Notes: generated from the letters alone by a model not told the origin. A stretch of 64,000 bases of DNA from Aliikangiella sp. G2MR2-5 (GCF_015687155.1 NZ_JADPQF010000004.1:434001-498000), one strand, 5' to 3'. Positions 26,678-36,255 are shown, counted from the first letter of the stretch. Numbers and translations are program-made.

Positions 26678-27976
26678 TTGAAACTACTACCACAAAGCTT
26701 TTTCGGAAGAAACACGCTGATGATAGGTACCTTGCTTGTAATCAGCCATGTTATTTCTTATTTTACTATCCAGCATTTTGTTGTGGATCGACATAATCGT
26801 ATTGTGATGTATCTGGCCTCAAATCAGATCAAGTTACTCAGGATCGGTGAAGAAACCTACATGCCACGAAGTTTGGCGGTCGGCTTTTCCAAAACGACAC
26901 AACTAGAGCTTTACCCCATGAATGGCGGAGAGCTACCTGATGGTTTGGAGCGTGCCAAGTACCATCGAGGATTCAGTCAACAAGCGATTCGTTATCTGGG
27001 GGAGAATACCGAAGTGAGAGTGGAGATTTCGGATGGGATATATCTATGGATTAGCGAGCCTGCACATCCGAACTTCTGGATCAGAATGCCCATCGGGGAG
27101 TATGAGGGAAGTAATCCGATGGAGCTTTTTATCTTTACCGGAATGTTGCTTTTTCTTAGTCTGGCAGGTGCGTGGATTCTGGTGATTCAATTACACCGTC
27201 CACTAAAGCGACTTGCTTTTGCGGCGCGAGAAATTGGACGAGGTGACTATCCCGGAAAGCTTAAAGAAACCGGGCCTCAAGAAATGGTCTCGGTGACCGC
27301 GGCTTTTAATCAGATGGCTTCTGATGTTCACCAGTTAGAAGAAGATCGCACACTTTTACTTGCCGGCATTTCCCATGATTTGAGAACACCAATTACTCGA
27401 ATTAGACTGGCATCAGAGTTTCTATCTGATCAAGATGAAGAAATAAAAGCCGGTATTATCGCTGATACACAGGATATGGACGATATCATTGACCAGTTTA
27501 TTGGTTATGTCAGGTATGGTAGCGAAGAAAAGATGGAAACTGGTAATTTGGCTGAACTGATACAGCAGGTTGTTGATGCTGCCAGTAAGCAGCATGATGG
27601 AATTTCTACACAAATAGGAGAGCTTCCTGAGATCGACTTCAAACCAATGGCAATGAAACGTTTAGTGAGCAACCTTATCGAAAATGCCTATCGTTACGGA
27701 AAAGCTCCGGTAATTGTTTCTGCCAGTGCGGATGATACGAGAATTACTGTAAGTGTAAGAGATTATGGTAATGGAATTCCTGATTTAGACAAGGAACGAC
27801 TATTTCAGCCATTTGCCAGAGGTGATAAGGCACGTGGCGGAAAAGGGTCTGGACTAGGGCTCGCTATTGTTTCACGTATTGTAGAGATGCACGGTGGTCA
27901 AATTAATCTTGAAAACCATCCAGAAGGTGGTTTATTAGCAAGTTTTACCATTCCTTTCGAGTGTTTTGACGAATAA
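26678..27976 (+). CDS. envZ: EnvZ-type osmosensor histidine kinase without adjacent ompR
   Basis: 432 residues, collinear with E. coli EnvZ. It has a first membrane helix after QSFFGRNTLMIGTLL, a periplasmic domain ending NFWIRMPIGEY, and a second helix (about 150-170). HAMP follows with FNQMASDVHQLEEDRTLLLAGISHDLRTPITRIRLASEF (phospho-acceptor H233), NLIENAYRYGK, DYGNGIP and GSGLGLAIVSRIV. The TTG start is well supported: an in-frame TAA lies two codons upstream, the next Met is 14 codons in, and the TTG start aligns with EnvZ. The upstream gene is a SCO chaperone, not ompR, so the kinase lacks its usual partner here. Its likely partner OmpR is presumably encoded elsewhere. Confidence 0.88.
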   Translation: MKLLPQSFFGRNTLMIGTLLVISHVISYFTIQHFVVDRHNRIVMYLASNQIKLLRIGEETYMPRSLAVGFSKTTQLELYPMNGGELPDGLERAKYHRGFSQQAIRYLGENTEVRVEISDGIYLWISEPAHPNFWIRMPIGEYEGSNPMELFIFTGMLLFLSLAGAWILVIQLHRPLKRLAFAAREIGRGDYPGKLKETGPQEMVSVTAAFNQMASDVHQLEEDRTLLLAGISHDLRTPITRIRLASEFLSDQDEEIKAGIIADTQDMDDIIDQFIGYVRYGSEEKMETGNLAELIQQVVDAASKQHDGISTQIGELPEIDFKPMAMKRLVSNLIENAYRYGKAPVIVSASADDTRITVSVRDYGNGIPDLDKERLFQPFARGDKARGGKGSGLGLAIVSRIVEMHGGQINLENHPEGGLLASFTIPFECFDE

Positions 27977-27991
27977 CGACCGGGATGAAAA

Positions 27992-30466
27992 CTATTTTTC
28001 ATCCCAGTACCGGCTTGCCCACGCTGCAGTTTTCAGCATGATATGGCGAGAGTGATTATTGAGCTTTGACAATATAGTATCGTAAAGGTTTGAAAGTTCC
28101 GGATTGATTTCAAACCGGTTATCTTCACTTACTTTTATCAAATCTCCTTCTCTTAATACGCTAACCGTATTTCGGAATAAATTCTTATCAAAAGATTCGG
28201 GTGCGTTCAAACTGTATAGTGCCGCAAATCTTTGTGCCATTTGCTGGCTTCTTTTTTCCAGATCTTGTCGAGATAGGTTTTCGCGGCCTGCCTGAGTTGT
28301 CAATAAGGTCAAAATAATGCCGTAACGAAGTAACGTCGGTCGAGCTATCTGTGCATGAGTAAAAAGTTTGTCAAACGCCGGCATTGATTCGTCTGCACGA
28401 GTAATTAAATCGCCATTAACAAATAGAATCTCATTGTCTATAAAGACAGACAAATTCTTCTCGATTTGTTCGATAAATTCCTTTTCTTCCCAGTCGATAA
28501 ATAACTCTTTCTTTAGGAACGGAAATAGTTTTGTTAGCTCAGAAATGAGCTCATTCTTGGTTAAAGATTCAGTATTTAAAAAGCAGCTGGCTATTAATGA
28601 TGAAGTGATATAAATATGTAAAATATTATTGCGATAGTATGTAAGGAGAATTGCTGTTTGTTCATCGGTGGTAACTATTTCTCCCATTGGATTATCAACA
28701 CTGAATATCGTTCTTAACTTTTCCGCCTGTGCAATAATTTGCGCGGGTGATTCATCAGGAAGATATGTTTGCTCGCTAAAAGGAGCACCTTTTTGAATTG
28801 ATAGTAGCAGTTCAAGTTGTTCCGCTAATTCTTTTCTACCAAGTGCAACCCTTTCCGTCGAGAGTAAAATTAGGGAGACCAGGCTCACAGAGTTAAGTGT
28901 TACAGATGCGTTAATACGCTCCATAAGCTCAATCGATATCTCGCCAATTTGTGGTGTTAGCCAGCTTGGTTTCGCGCCAGCCTGGCCTCTATACTCATGC
29001 CAGTCAGGTTGCTTTTCGTCTAAATATTCATTGAGCATTAATGGTTTTGCAAAGTTGAGATAAACCTTGCCAAAAGCCTGTTTTAACGTTTTTCGAATTC
29101 CCAGCAGTTGTCCAAATGACTCCTTCTTCTTCTCTGCACCACGTAGCTCATTCAGGTAACTCTTACCTTCGAACATGCGTTCATAACCTATATAGACCGG
29201 GACCAGTGCTACCGGTCTTCGGGTCCCTCTCAAGCAGGCTTGAACTGTCATGGCTAGCAAACCTGTTTTAGGAGGTAGTAGTCGCCCAGTTCGGCTACGG
29301 CCACCTTCCGGAAAAAATTCCAGAGGTATTCCTCTATCCATCAACTGGAATATATATTCATTAAAAACTGCTGTGTAAAGTTTATTTCCGCCGAAACTAC
29401 GACGCAGGAAAAATGCCCCTCCGCGCCTCAGGATAGGGCCTGCTGGCCAAAAGTTGAGGTTAATACCAGCTGCAATGTGGGGAGGAACCAGGCCTTCATG
29501 GTAAAGAGTGTAAGATAAAAGCAAATAATCTATATGACTACGATGACACGGAACATAGATGATCTCATGCGTAGTCGCCAGTTCTCTAACCATTTCAACA
29601 TTTCGAACTTTCACTCCATCGTAAATTCTATTCCAAAGATGAGTGAGTCCAGATTCCAAAATCCTGACCGTTTTGTATGAATAAGCTGACGCTATTTCAT
29701 CCGCATATTTGATTGCCTGCTTTTTGGCTTTTTGCAGTGAAATGTTCTTTGACTTGGCTTCTCGCTCAATCGCCTTTTTAATATTATCGCTCACCACAAG
29801 ATTTGTAATAACCTGACGGCGATTGCTGATGAGAGGTCCCATTGCAGCCTGGCGTCTTCTATGAAAATGTACTCTTAATGTCCGTGTGATTTTTGTTGCT
29901 AAAGATTGATCTGATTGTTCCGGAGTGACTACACGGTTAACGTCTACAGGTTTTGCAAAGCGGACAAAAGAATTTCGACCTTGAAACAGGAATAGAAAAA
30001 ATTTTCTAAAAGGTGTCGCACTTTCTGTATCGGTGAATATTAGTCTGAGTAGCGAATTTTCTTTTCCGGGATTTCGGCCCCAATATATTGAAACCGGAAT
30101 CAGTTGAAATTTCTTGTCAGTATTTTTTCTTTGCTCATGGATCAATCGAGCTAGACGCTTTTGGTATTTATTAACCAGTTTTCCACCGATGCCAAAGAGT
30201 GTTTTATTCTGGAGAAAAAAAACTGCCCCATCCTGAATCTCTTCCGAATCGCTTTTCATTAGGCTGGGATTTGGCAGTCCAAGCAGTCTTGCTTTCTCTT
30301 TAAGCATTAAAAAACTGCTGGTAGAGCGTCTTTGAAGTACATAGTAAATAGGCTGACTCTTGTCGATTTCCAATTCTTTTACCGGATCATCAGGAAGTAA
30401 GCGGCTACTAACAAGTAGCTTTAGAGGAACTGAAACGATTTTTTGGTAAAGCTGATTTAAAAGCAT
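27992..30466 (-). CDS. plsB: Glycerol-3-phosphate 1-O-acyltransferase PlsB
   Basis: 824 residues. PlsB transfers an acyl chain from acyl-CoA or acyl-ACP to sn-glycerol 3-phosphate, the first step in phospholipid synthesis, at the inner membrane. The HX4D catalytic motif is VPCHRSHIDYLL with H308 and D313, almost the E. coli positions. Block III is EFFPEGGRSRTGRLLPPKTG and block IV is RPVALVPVYIGYE. The ATG at 30466 is preferred; an upstream TTG at 30550 would add 28 residues that look non-conserved. The gene converges with envZ, with stops 15 bases apart and no strong hairpin between. Confidence 0.95.
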   Translation of the reverse strand: MLLNQLYQKIVSVPLKLLVSSRLLPDDPVKELEIDKSQPIYYVLQRRSTSSFLMLKEKARLLGLPNPSLMKSDSEEIQDGAVFFLQNKTLFGIGGKLVNKYQKRLARLIHEQRKNTDKKFQLIPVSIYWGRNPGKENSLLRLIFTDTESATPFRKFFLFLFQGRNSFVRFAKPVDVNRVVTPEQSDQSLATKITRTLRVHFHRRRQAAMGPLISNRRQVITNLVVSDNIKKAIEREAKSKNISLQKAKKQAIKYADEIASAYSYKTVRILESGLTHLWNRIYDGVKVRNVEMVRELATTHEIIYVPCHRSHIDYLLLSYTLYHEGLVPPHIAAGINLNFWPAGPILRRGGAFFLRRSFGGNKLYTAVFNEYIFQLMDRGIPLEFFPEGGRSRTGRLLPPKTGLLAMTVQACLRGTRRPVALVPVYIGYERMFEGKSYLNELRGAEKKKESFGQLLGIRKTLKQAFGKVYLNFAKPLMLNEYLDEKQPDWHEYRGQAGAKPSWLTPQIGEISIELMERINASVTLNSVSLVSLILLSTERVALGRKELAEQLELLLSIQKGAPFSEQTYLPDESPAQIIAQAEKLRTIFSVDNPMGEIVTTDEQTAILLTYYRNNILHIYITSSLIASCFLNTESLTKNELISELTKLFPFLKKELFIDWEEKEFIEQIEKNLSVFIDNEILFVNGDLITRADESMPAFDKLFTHAQIARPTLLRYGIILTLLTTQAGRENLSRQDLEKRSQQMAQRFAALYSLNAPESFDKNLFRNTVSVLREGDLIKVSEDNRFEINPELSNLYDTILSKLNNHSRHIMLKTAAWASRYWDEK

Positions 30467-30662
30467 AAAAGACAACCATCTGTCAGCAGTTGCTGGTAGC
30501 CGAAAGTCCAAGCTTCCAGCTATGTGAATATTTATAACTATAGCCGCCAACTATCGAGTGTGCGGAAAAAGGCGCATATTTTAAGCAATATCTCATTCAC
30601 TTGCCAGTAGTGCTGCCGAGTACTAGATTATTGCTTAAAAATGAATAACTTATGACCATTTT

Positions 30663-31880
30663 TTAAACAAGGAGTTCAACCGGTTCTGGATGGCTGAGAA
30701 AACCCTGCGGACTAGCAGAAAAACCATACGCGCCAGACTGATAGATGACAATCAGATCGCCCACGCTCACCTGCGGTAATTCGTATTGATTAGCTAGCAG
30801 GTCGAGTGGTGTACACAGAGGCCCAACAATTTGAACCGGCCTGACAACAGGTTGTTGCATTTTATTGCCTACCGCAACAGGGTAGTTTTTACGAATAACT
30901 TGGCCGAAATTACCGGATGCTGCCAAGTGGTGATGTAGTCCCCCGTTGACTATGATAAATTCTTTGCCACGACTTTGTTTGATGTCAATAGCTTCACAAA
31001 CATAGAGTCCAGCATTACCCACAAGGTATCGTCCCAGCTCCATGGCAATTTCGCAGTCCCCGTGTTCAGCCTGAAATTGACTAATTAGAGCAGCAAGTTG
31101 TTCGCCAATTGCATCCAATACTATTGGTTTTTCTCCTGGGAAATAAGGGATTCCGAGTCCTCCGCCAATATTTAATGATTCAATCTCTGAGTGAGCGTGC
31201 TTCTGTAATCTGTTTGCTAATTCAAATATCCCTTTGTGTGCAGTTAAGATTGCATCAGCGTTCAGGTTTTGTGAACCGGTAAATAAATGCATTCCTCGAT
31301 AATGCAGGCCGTAATGGTTTATTTTATCTAACGCATCAGGAACTTGCTCGGCGTCAATGCCGAACTGTTGAGCTCCCCCGCCCATTTTCATGCCTGAACC
31401 TTTGAGTTCGAAGTCAGGGTTTACTCGTATAGCAACTCGTGCACGAACACCTATCTGGTCACTGATATCTCGTAACTTTTCAAGTTCGGTAAAAGATTCA
31501 ACGTTCAGAGTTGTTTGAGATGCCACTGCTGCAATTAATTCGTTTTCCTGTTTGCCTGGACCAGCGAAGCTTATCTGGTGCCCATCCATTCCCGAATTGA
31601 GTGCAACTCTCAACTCTCTGCCACTCGCAACATCCAGACCATCAACAAGTGGTCGAATAAAATTAACCAGCGCAGGCATTGGATTTGCTTTCATTGCATA
31701 ATGAATTTTCAAGCTTTCCGGCATCTTTTGGCGCAGTCGTTCAATATTACGATGAATGACACTCCTGTCGTACACATAAAATGGTGTCTGCCCGGCGCGG
31801 AGAGCCAATAGGCTTATCGGGTGCCCATTGACTAAGAGCTGGTCTCCGTTTGTCTGAAACTGAGTCATTGGAGCATGCAT
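30663..31880 (-). CDS. PLP-dependent decarboxylase, exosortase A system-associated type
   Basis: 405 residues from the ATG at 31880; a GTG at 31901 and an ATG at 31868 are alternatives. It is a fold-type III (alanine racemase-like) PLP decarboxylase related to diaminopimelate and ornithine decarboxylases. The PLP lysine lies in KIHYAMKANPMPAL, the phosphate loop is LNIGGGLGIPYFPGE, and the segment PLCTPLDLLANQ carries the substrate Cys. Overall it matches the subfamily found beside exosortase A and EPS genes (TIGR03099). The AMP-ligase gene of the partner subfamily is about 100 bases upstream in the same direction. The substrate is unknown; the pair may make or load an amine or acyl group. 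Confidence 0.82.
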   Translation of the reverse strand: MHAPMTQFQTNGDQLLVNGHPISLLALRAGQTPFYVYDRSVIHRNIERLRQKMPESLKIHYAMKANPMPALVNFIRPLVDGLDVASGRELRVALNSGMDGHQISFAGPGKQENELIAAVASQTTLNVESFTELEKLRDISDQIGVRARVAIRVNPDFELKGSGMKMGGGAQQFGIDAEQVPDALDKINHYGLHYRGMHLFTGSQNLNADAILTAHKGIFELANRLQKHAHSEIESLNIGGGLGIPYFPGEKPIVLDAIGEQLAALISQFQAEHGDCEIAMELGRYLVGNAGLYVCEAIDIKQSRGKEFIIVNGGLHHHLAASGNFGQVIRKNYPVAVGNKMQQPVVRPVQIVGPLCTPLDLLANQYELPQVSVGDLIVIYQSGAYGFSASPQGFLSHPEPVELLV

Positions 31881-32002
31881 TGGCCTGGTCTTTGTTGTCA
31901 CTTAAGTGCCCATATTATTTATGTATTTAACACTATTTTACTTCAACTTTGGTGATTCGTCCTGTCAATGTGAAATACATTACTTGCGAAGAGATCGATT
32001 AC

Positions 32003-33583
32003 CTAACGTGACCAGGCAAAAAGATCATTGTAGGTTTTAACTAATTGTTTGCGATTAATTTTGCCATTTGGGTTTCTTGGTAAATCCGCAACAACTTTTA
32101 TTGCTTTAGGTTGCATAAAGTTTGGCATTTGCTTTTGGCAGTGCTTTAGGAGAGCTTCCTCGCTAAATTCTTCGTACTCGGTTTTTATAACCAGAACAAT
32201 GGCCTGGCCTAATTGCGGATGGGGTACGCCAATAGCTGAGACCTCTTTTATCGAAGGAAATTGGTAGACAATCTCTTCAATTTCCGAGGGACTAATTCGA
32301 TAACCACTGGATTTAATCATATCGTCTTTTCGTCCAATGAAATAGAGATATCCTTCTTCATCTTTTACAACCGTATCGCCGGACCAGACGGCTATTTCTG
32401 AAGTCAAACCATCACAATGTTTTTGCGGAGCTGGTTTAAATCTTTCGGCAGTTTTCTGTGGAGCGTTCCAATAACCCATCGCAACATGGGGGCCGCGATG
32501 TACAAGCTCGCCTTCTTCTCCAGCGGCACATTCTTCGCCTTGTTCATTGATGACCAAAATGTGAGCATCCGGAATGGCTTTCCCCATTGAGCCTGGCTTT
32601 CTGTCAACTTCTGCTGGTGGTAGATAGGTACTTCGGAAAGCTTCTGTAAGTCCATACATTAAATAGGGAGATGTCTTAGGCAAGCTTGTTCGTAGTTTAG
32701 CAAGAGTTGCCAATGGCATGGCTCCTCCACTATTAGTAAAGTATCGTAAAGAATCGACAGCTTCCTGAGGCCATTCAAGTTCAGCCAGCTGAACCCACAG
32801 TGGAGGCACCGCAGCTAGCCCGGTTATTTGATAGGTCGCTACAGCGTTAACAACATCTCTGGGAAAGAGGTACTCCATAAGGACGACGCTTCCGCCGCTA
32901 AGTAGGGCGGTTGTAATCTGGGATAACCCATAATCAAAACTAAAAGGCAGAACCGCAAGTAGCCTGTCTCCTGAGTGATTTTCCAAATACTCACTGACAC
33001 TTTTGGCGCCGGCGATCAGGTTCGAGTGTGATAGCACCACCCCTTTGGGATTACCGGTGCTACCGGAAGTGTAGAGAATCGCCGCAATATCTTTGCTAAT
33101 GATTGTTGGTGGCTCTCCTCCTGTTGCAGCTCGCGCTTCGGCAAGTTGTATCCAGTTCATGCAATTATTTGGGGTTTGCTCTAAAGGGCAGTCAGTCAAG
33201 ATCACCGTTTGCAGCGAATGGATTTCGTCAAGCGAACTTTTTAACTGTTTATAGCGGCTTAGAGAAGTGATTAGAATTTTACAACCGCAATCATTTAATA
33301 TGTAAGCTACCTGTTGTGCTTTTAGCAAAGGGTTTACTGGAACAAAAGCTCCTCCAGCCATTGATATGGCATAAAAGCTAACGACTGTCTCGAACTGTTT
33401 GGGGAGATAGACCGCTACTCTGTCGCTTTTTAAAACACCGAGATTAGTCAGGTGGGCAGAAATCTGGTCCGATTCGCTGATTAATTCCTGGTAACTCTTG
33501 ACCTTGTCTTTATGAAGCAGAGCCTCCGAAGAATTGTCGGTTTGCGTAGATCGAGTTAATGTGTGATGAAATAGAGTCGGCAT
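32003..33583 (-). CDS. AMP-forming acyl-CoA ligase, exosortase A system-associated type
   Basis: 526 residues of the ANL superfamily. The P-loop is AAILYTSGSTGNPKGVVLSH. Motif A5 appears as SPYLMYGLTEAFRSTYLPP, A7 as WSGDTVVKDEEGYLYFIGRKDDMIKSSGYR, and the catalytic lysine in NPNGKINRKQLV. It should adenylate a carboxylate and load it on CoA or a carrier. The sequence resembles the subfamily linked to exosortase A clusters (TIGR03098), and it is paired with the decarboxylase as expected. No acyl carrier protein, exosortase or polysaccharide gene is in the window. The ATG at 33583 gives the normal length. Confidence 0.82.
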   Translation of the reverse strand: MPTLFHHTLTRSTQTDNSSEALLHKDKVKSYQELISESDQISAHLTNLGVLKSDRVAVYLPKQFETVVSFYAISMAGGAFVPVNPLLKAQQVAYILNDCGCKILITSLSRYKQLKSSLDEIHSLQTVILTDCPLEQTPNNCMNWIQLAEARAATGGEPPTIISKDIAAILYTSGSTGNPKGVVLSHSNLIAGAKSVSEYLENHSGDRLLAVLPFSFDYGLSQITTALLSGGSVVLMEYLFPRDVVNAVATYQITGLAAVPPLWVQLAELEWPQEAVDSLRYFTNSGGAMPLATLAKLRTSLPKTSPYLMYGLTEAFRSTYLPPAEVDRKPGSMGKAIPDAHILVINEQGEECAAGEEGELVHRGPHVAMGYWNAPQKTAERFKPAPQKHCDGLTSEIAVWSGDTVVKDEEGYLYFIGRKDDMIKSSGYRISPSEIEEIVYQFPSIKEVSAIGVPHPQLGQAIVLVIKTEYEEFSEEALLKHCQKQMPNFMQPKAIKVVADLPRNPNGKINRKQLVKTYNDLFAWSR

Positions 33584-33765
33584 TAAATTGATAGTTACAA
33601 CCCGGATAAATTTACCCTATTTTACCTGAGAGGACCTTTTAAGGACAAATTTTGATTTTTGTTGAGCAGACATCATCAGTTTTAAATAAAAATTGCTGTT
33701 TAAATCTTGCTATTCACAATTGATTAGGGATAGTCTGGCATTATTCCGACAATTTGGAGAGTGCT

Positions 33766-34269
33766 ATGGGTGTAAAAAAAATAGTTTCTGCATGGATACT
33801 AGTCATACTAAATATATCAAATGTATATGCTGACTCTCCCGATTGCGAAGCATTATTAACTTTGGCTGATATCGAGAGTGCTTGTAGCAAAGCGAATCTA
33901 GAGTACAAGAAGTCGCCATTTGAGAATGGTAAGAAAGACATGTTTTGCGTACGAGAGTTCAGACTGTCTTTTGCTAACCGTCTGGGATTTAATTTGGCCC
34001 GCTACTCTGAAAAGAATCAAGCAGATAGCTACGAAAAGAATGCGATGATATCTGATAAGAACAAAGCTGTTGCAGAAAAGCTTGCTGTTGCCGATGGTGG
34101 CTTTGCATTTCATACCAGTGACAAAGTTACAGGTGAGCGCTCAGTGGTTCGATTGAGAAAAGGTAACAGTTTTGTTGAGATAAAATATCAGCATAGCAAA
34201 AGAGAGAAGCCTTTTTGTGATATGAATGGATTAAAAACTCTGGCTGAAAAGGTCAGTCAAAAGCTCTGA
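33766..34269 (+). CDS. Small secreted protein of unknown function
   Basis: 167 residues starting at the ATG at 33766 with GGAG (33757-33760) just upstream; an in-frame TTG lies at 33754. A signal peptide (MGVKKIVSAWILVILNISNVYA) is followed by a mature domain with four Cys (CEALL, ACSKAN, FCVREF, FCDMNG), which may form two disulfides in the periplasm. The spacing DIESACSKAN recalls periplasmic ligand-binding small proteins, but I recognise no family. It is 15 bases before the NYN gene in the same direction, so they are likely cotranscribed. No function is assigned. Confidence 0.7.
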   Translation: MGVKKIVSAWILVILNISNVYADSPDCEALLTLADIESACSKANLEYKKSPFENGKKDMFCVREFRLSFANRLGFNLARYSEKNQADSYEKNAMISDKNKAVAEKLAVADGGFAFHTSDKVTGERSVVRLRKGNSFVEIKYQHSKREKPFCDMNGLKTLAEKVSQKL

Positions 34270-34284
34270 TATTCAGGATTAAAT

Positions 34285-34788
34285 TTGATTAAAAAACTAC
34301 CGAAAGTTGCCATCTTTGTTGATGTTCAGAACGTTTTTTACACGGTAAATCAGGCGTTTAATCGAAACTTCGATTATAACGCTTTTTGGACGAAAGTTTC
34401 AGATGGACGCGAGGTTGAATGCGCTTTTGCCTATGCGATTGATCGAGGAGACGAAAAGCAAAAACAATTCCAAAATATTCTTAGAGCCATTGGCTTCGAA
34501 GTAAAACTCAAACCATTTATTCAACGGCGAGACGGGTCGGCTAAGGGTGATTGGGACGTTGGTCTTGCCATTGATGCGATGGATTGGGCTGAAAAAGTCG
34601 ATCGAGTGGTTCTTGTTTCTGGTGATGGTGATTTTGAAGTTTTAGTGGACAGAATCCAGAATAAATATCAAATTCCTGTCGATGTTTTTGGTGTTGAATC
34701 ATTGACCGCTAATTTACTTGTTAAAGCGGCTAGTCGTTTTTATCCGATCGATGAAAAATTACTGCTAAACCCCAGGTCGAGTATTTGA
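34285..34788 (+). CDS. NYN domain (LabA/DUF88) putative ribonuclease
   Basis: 167 residues of the LabA-like PIN/NYN superfamily. The acidic metal-binding cluster is visible in KVAIFVDVQNVFYTV, GDWDVGLAIDAMDW and VVLVSGDGDFEVLV. Such proteins are predicted metal-dependent RNases in the cytosol and affect RNA turnover or regulation. The TTG at 34285 is taken as start, with AGGA about seven bases upstream and no other Met before the first conserved strand. It follows the small secreted protein gene by 15 bases. The target RNA is unknown. Confidence 0.88.
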   Translation: MIKKLPKVAIFVDVQNVFYTVNQAFNRNFDYNAFWTKVSDGREVECAFAYAIDRGDEKQKQFQNILRAIGFEVKLKPFIQRRDGSAKGDWDVGLAIDAMDWAEKVDRVVLVSGDGDFEVLVDRIQNKYQIPVDVFGVESLTANLLVKAASRFYPIDEKLLLNPRSSI

Positions 34789-34806
34789 GTCGACAAATGC
34801 TCGAAA

Positions 34807-34841
34807 ATACTAAGTCTTCAGGACTAATGAAGACTTAGTAT
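34807..34841. terminator. Long perfect inverted repeat between convergent genes
   Basis: ATACTAAGTCTTCA (34807-34820) and TGAAGACTTAGTAT (34828-34841) form a perfect 14 bp stem with a 7-base loop. It lies 19 bases after the NYN gene and 17 bases before the MATE gene end, so it probably terminates both, although no T-run follows on either strand. The stem is AT-rich and could also be a protein-binding site. Confidence 0.6.
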
Positions 34842-34857
34842 ATACATGATGGTAAAT

Positions 34858-36255
34858 TTAAACGTTAACAGTTTTCCAGTGGCCTCTCCGAAAATAGATT
34901 ATACCGACCAGTGCTATCAGGCTTTCGGCGATTGTTATTGCAAGGAACACTCCATTTGGACCCAGTTCAAATGCAATTGCCAAAGCAAGAGCTAGCGGAA
35001 TTTGAAATAACCAGTAGCAGAAGAAATTGATCTTCGTCGGAGTTATTGTATCTCCTGCACCATTGAAAGCCTGAACCACAATCATTCCTATCGCGTAAAA
35101 GCCATAGCCGTAGCACACATAGCGTAGACAATCTACACCATAGATAATCACTGATGTAGTCTGAGTGAATAACTGTATTATTTCCTGCGCAAATATAATG
35201 AAAATTAATGCAATACTTACCATAAAAAATACATTATATTTGGCGATAGTCCATACCGATTTTTCTGCTCGGTCCGGTGCACCAGCCCCAAGGTTCTGAC
35301 CAACCAGGGTGGCGACCGCATTGCTCAATCCCCACGCGGGTAAAATGGCAAATATCACGATTCGTATTGCGATAGTATAACCCGCTACAGCTTCACTACC
35401 GAAACTTGAAACTATCCGAACCAGCACGATCCAACTTGCAGTAGCTATCAAAAATTGAGAGATTCCTCCCGCCGAGGTACCTAATAACTTTAGACAAACT
35501 TCCCAATCGATTTTAAGGTGACTGATTTCAAGCTTAATTCGGTTTCCAACATTAGTTAAATGGTAGAGTTGATATAATATTCCTACTCCGCGACCAATAT
35601 TGGTCGCCACTGCTGCGCCAGTAACTCCCAGTTCTGGAAATGGTCCTATACCATAAATTAACATGGGGTCGAGAAAAATATTTAGACCATTGGCCAGCCA
35701 CAATGACTTCATTGCGACACTGGCGTCAGCGGCTCCTCGAAAGATTGCGTTGAATAAAAATAGATATAATATTGTGATAGAACCGCCCAGCATAATACTG
35801 GTAAAGTTTTTTCCGCCTTCAATCACCGAGTCGCTGGCGCCCATCATTGTCAGTATATCTTCACTATAGAACACTCCGATAAGTGCTACCATCGAGGCGA
35901 CAACGAAACCTAGCCAGATTGTCTGGCCTGCAACCAGGTTTGCTCCTTCAATATTTTTTTCTCCTACTCGACGAGCGATGGTAGCGGTTACCGCCATGCT
36001 AAGCCCAATCGCTACAGCATAAAGTAGTGTAATTATTGCTTCCGTCAGTCCTACGACTGCAATTGCGTCCGCACCAAGCGCAGCGACAAAGAATATATCT
36101 GTCACCGCAAATATAGACTCCATGACCATTTCCAATACCATTGGAACAGCCAACAAAAATGCTGCTTTGCCTATAGAGCCCTGGGTAAAATCCTGTTTGT
36201 CATTACCCGATAATGCTTGTTTAAATAACTTAATAAATTGTGATATTTTTTTCAC
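34858..36255 (-). CDS. MATE family multidrug/Na+ efflux transporter
   Basis: 465 residues with about twelve membrane helices in two pseudo-symmetric halves. The N-terminal half begins with AAFLLAVPMVLEMVMES and contains FFVAALGADAIAVVGLTEAI, typical of MATE proteins. The second half has GNAGA-like FLIATASWIVLVRIVSSFG and GLSNAVATLVGQNLGAGAPDRAEKSVW, the duplicate of the first motif. MATE pumps export cationic compounds using Na+ or H+ gradients. Its start codon (ATG at 36255) has a weak AAAGGAT upstream on the minus strand. Upstream lies a gene-free stretch; downstream it converges with the NYN gene. Confidence 0.92.
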   Translation of the reverse strand: MKKISQFIKLFKQALSGNDKQDFTQGSIGKAAFLLAVPMVLEMVMESIFAVTDIFFVAALGADAIAVVGLTEAIITLLYAVAIGLSMAVTATIARRVGEKNIEGANLVAGQTIWLGFVVASMVALIGVFYSEDILTMMGASDSVIEGGKNFTSIMLGGSITILYLFLFNAIFRGAADASVAMKSLWLANGLNIFLDPMLIYGIGPFPELGVTGAAVATNIGRGVGILYQLYHLTNVGNRIKLEISHLKIDWEVCLKLLGTSAGGISQFLIATASWIVLVRIVSSFGSEAVAGYTIAIRIVIFAILPAWGLSNAVATLVGQNLGAGAPDRAEKSVWTIAKYNVFFMVSIALIFIIFAQEIIQLFTQTTSVIIYGVDCLRYVCYGYGFYAIGMIVVQAFNGAGDTITPTKINFFCYWLFQIPLALALAIAFELGPNGVFLAITIAESLIALVGIIYFRRGHWKTVNV

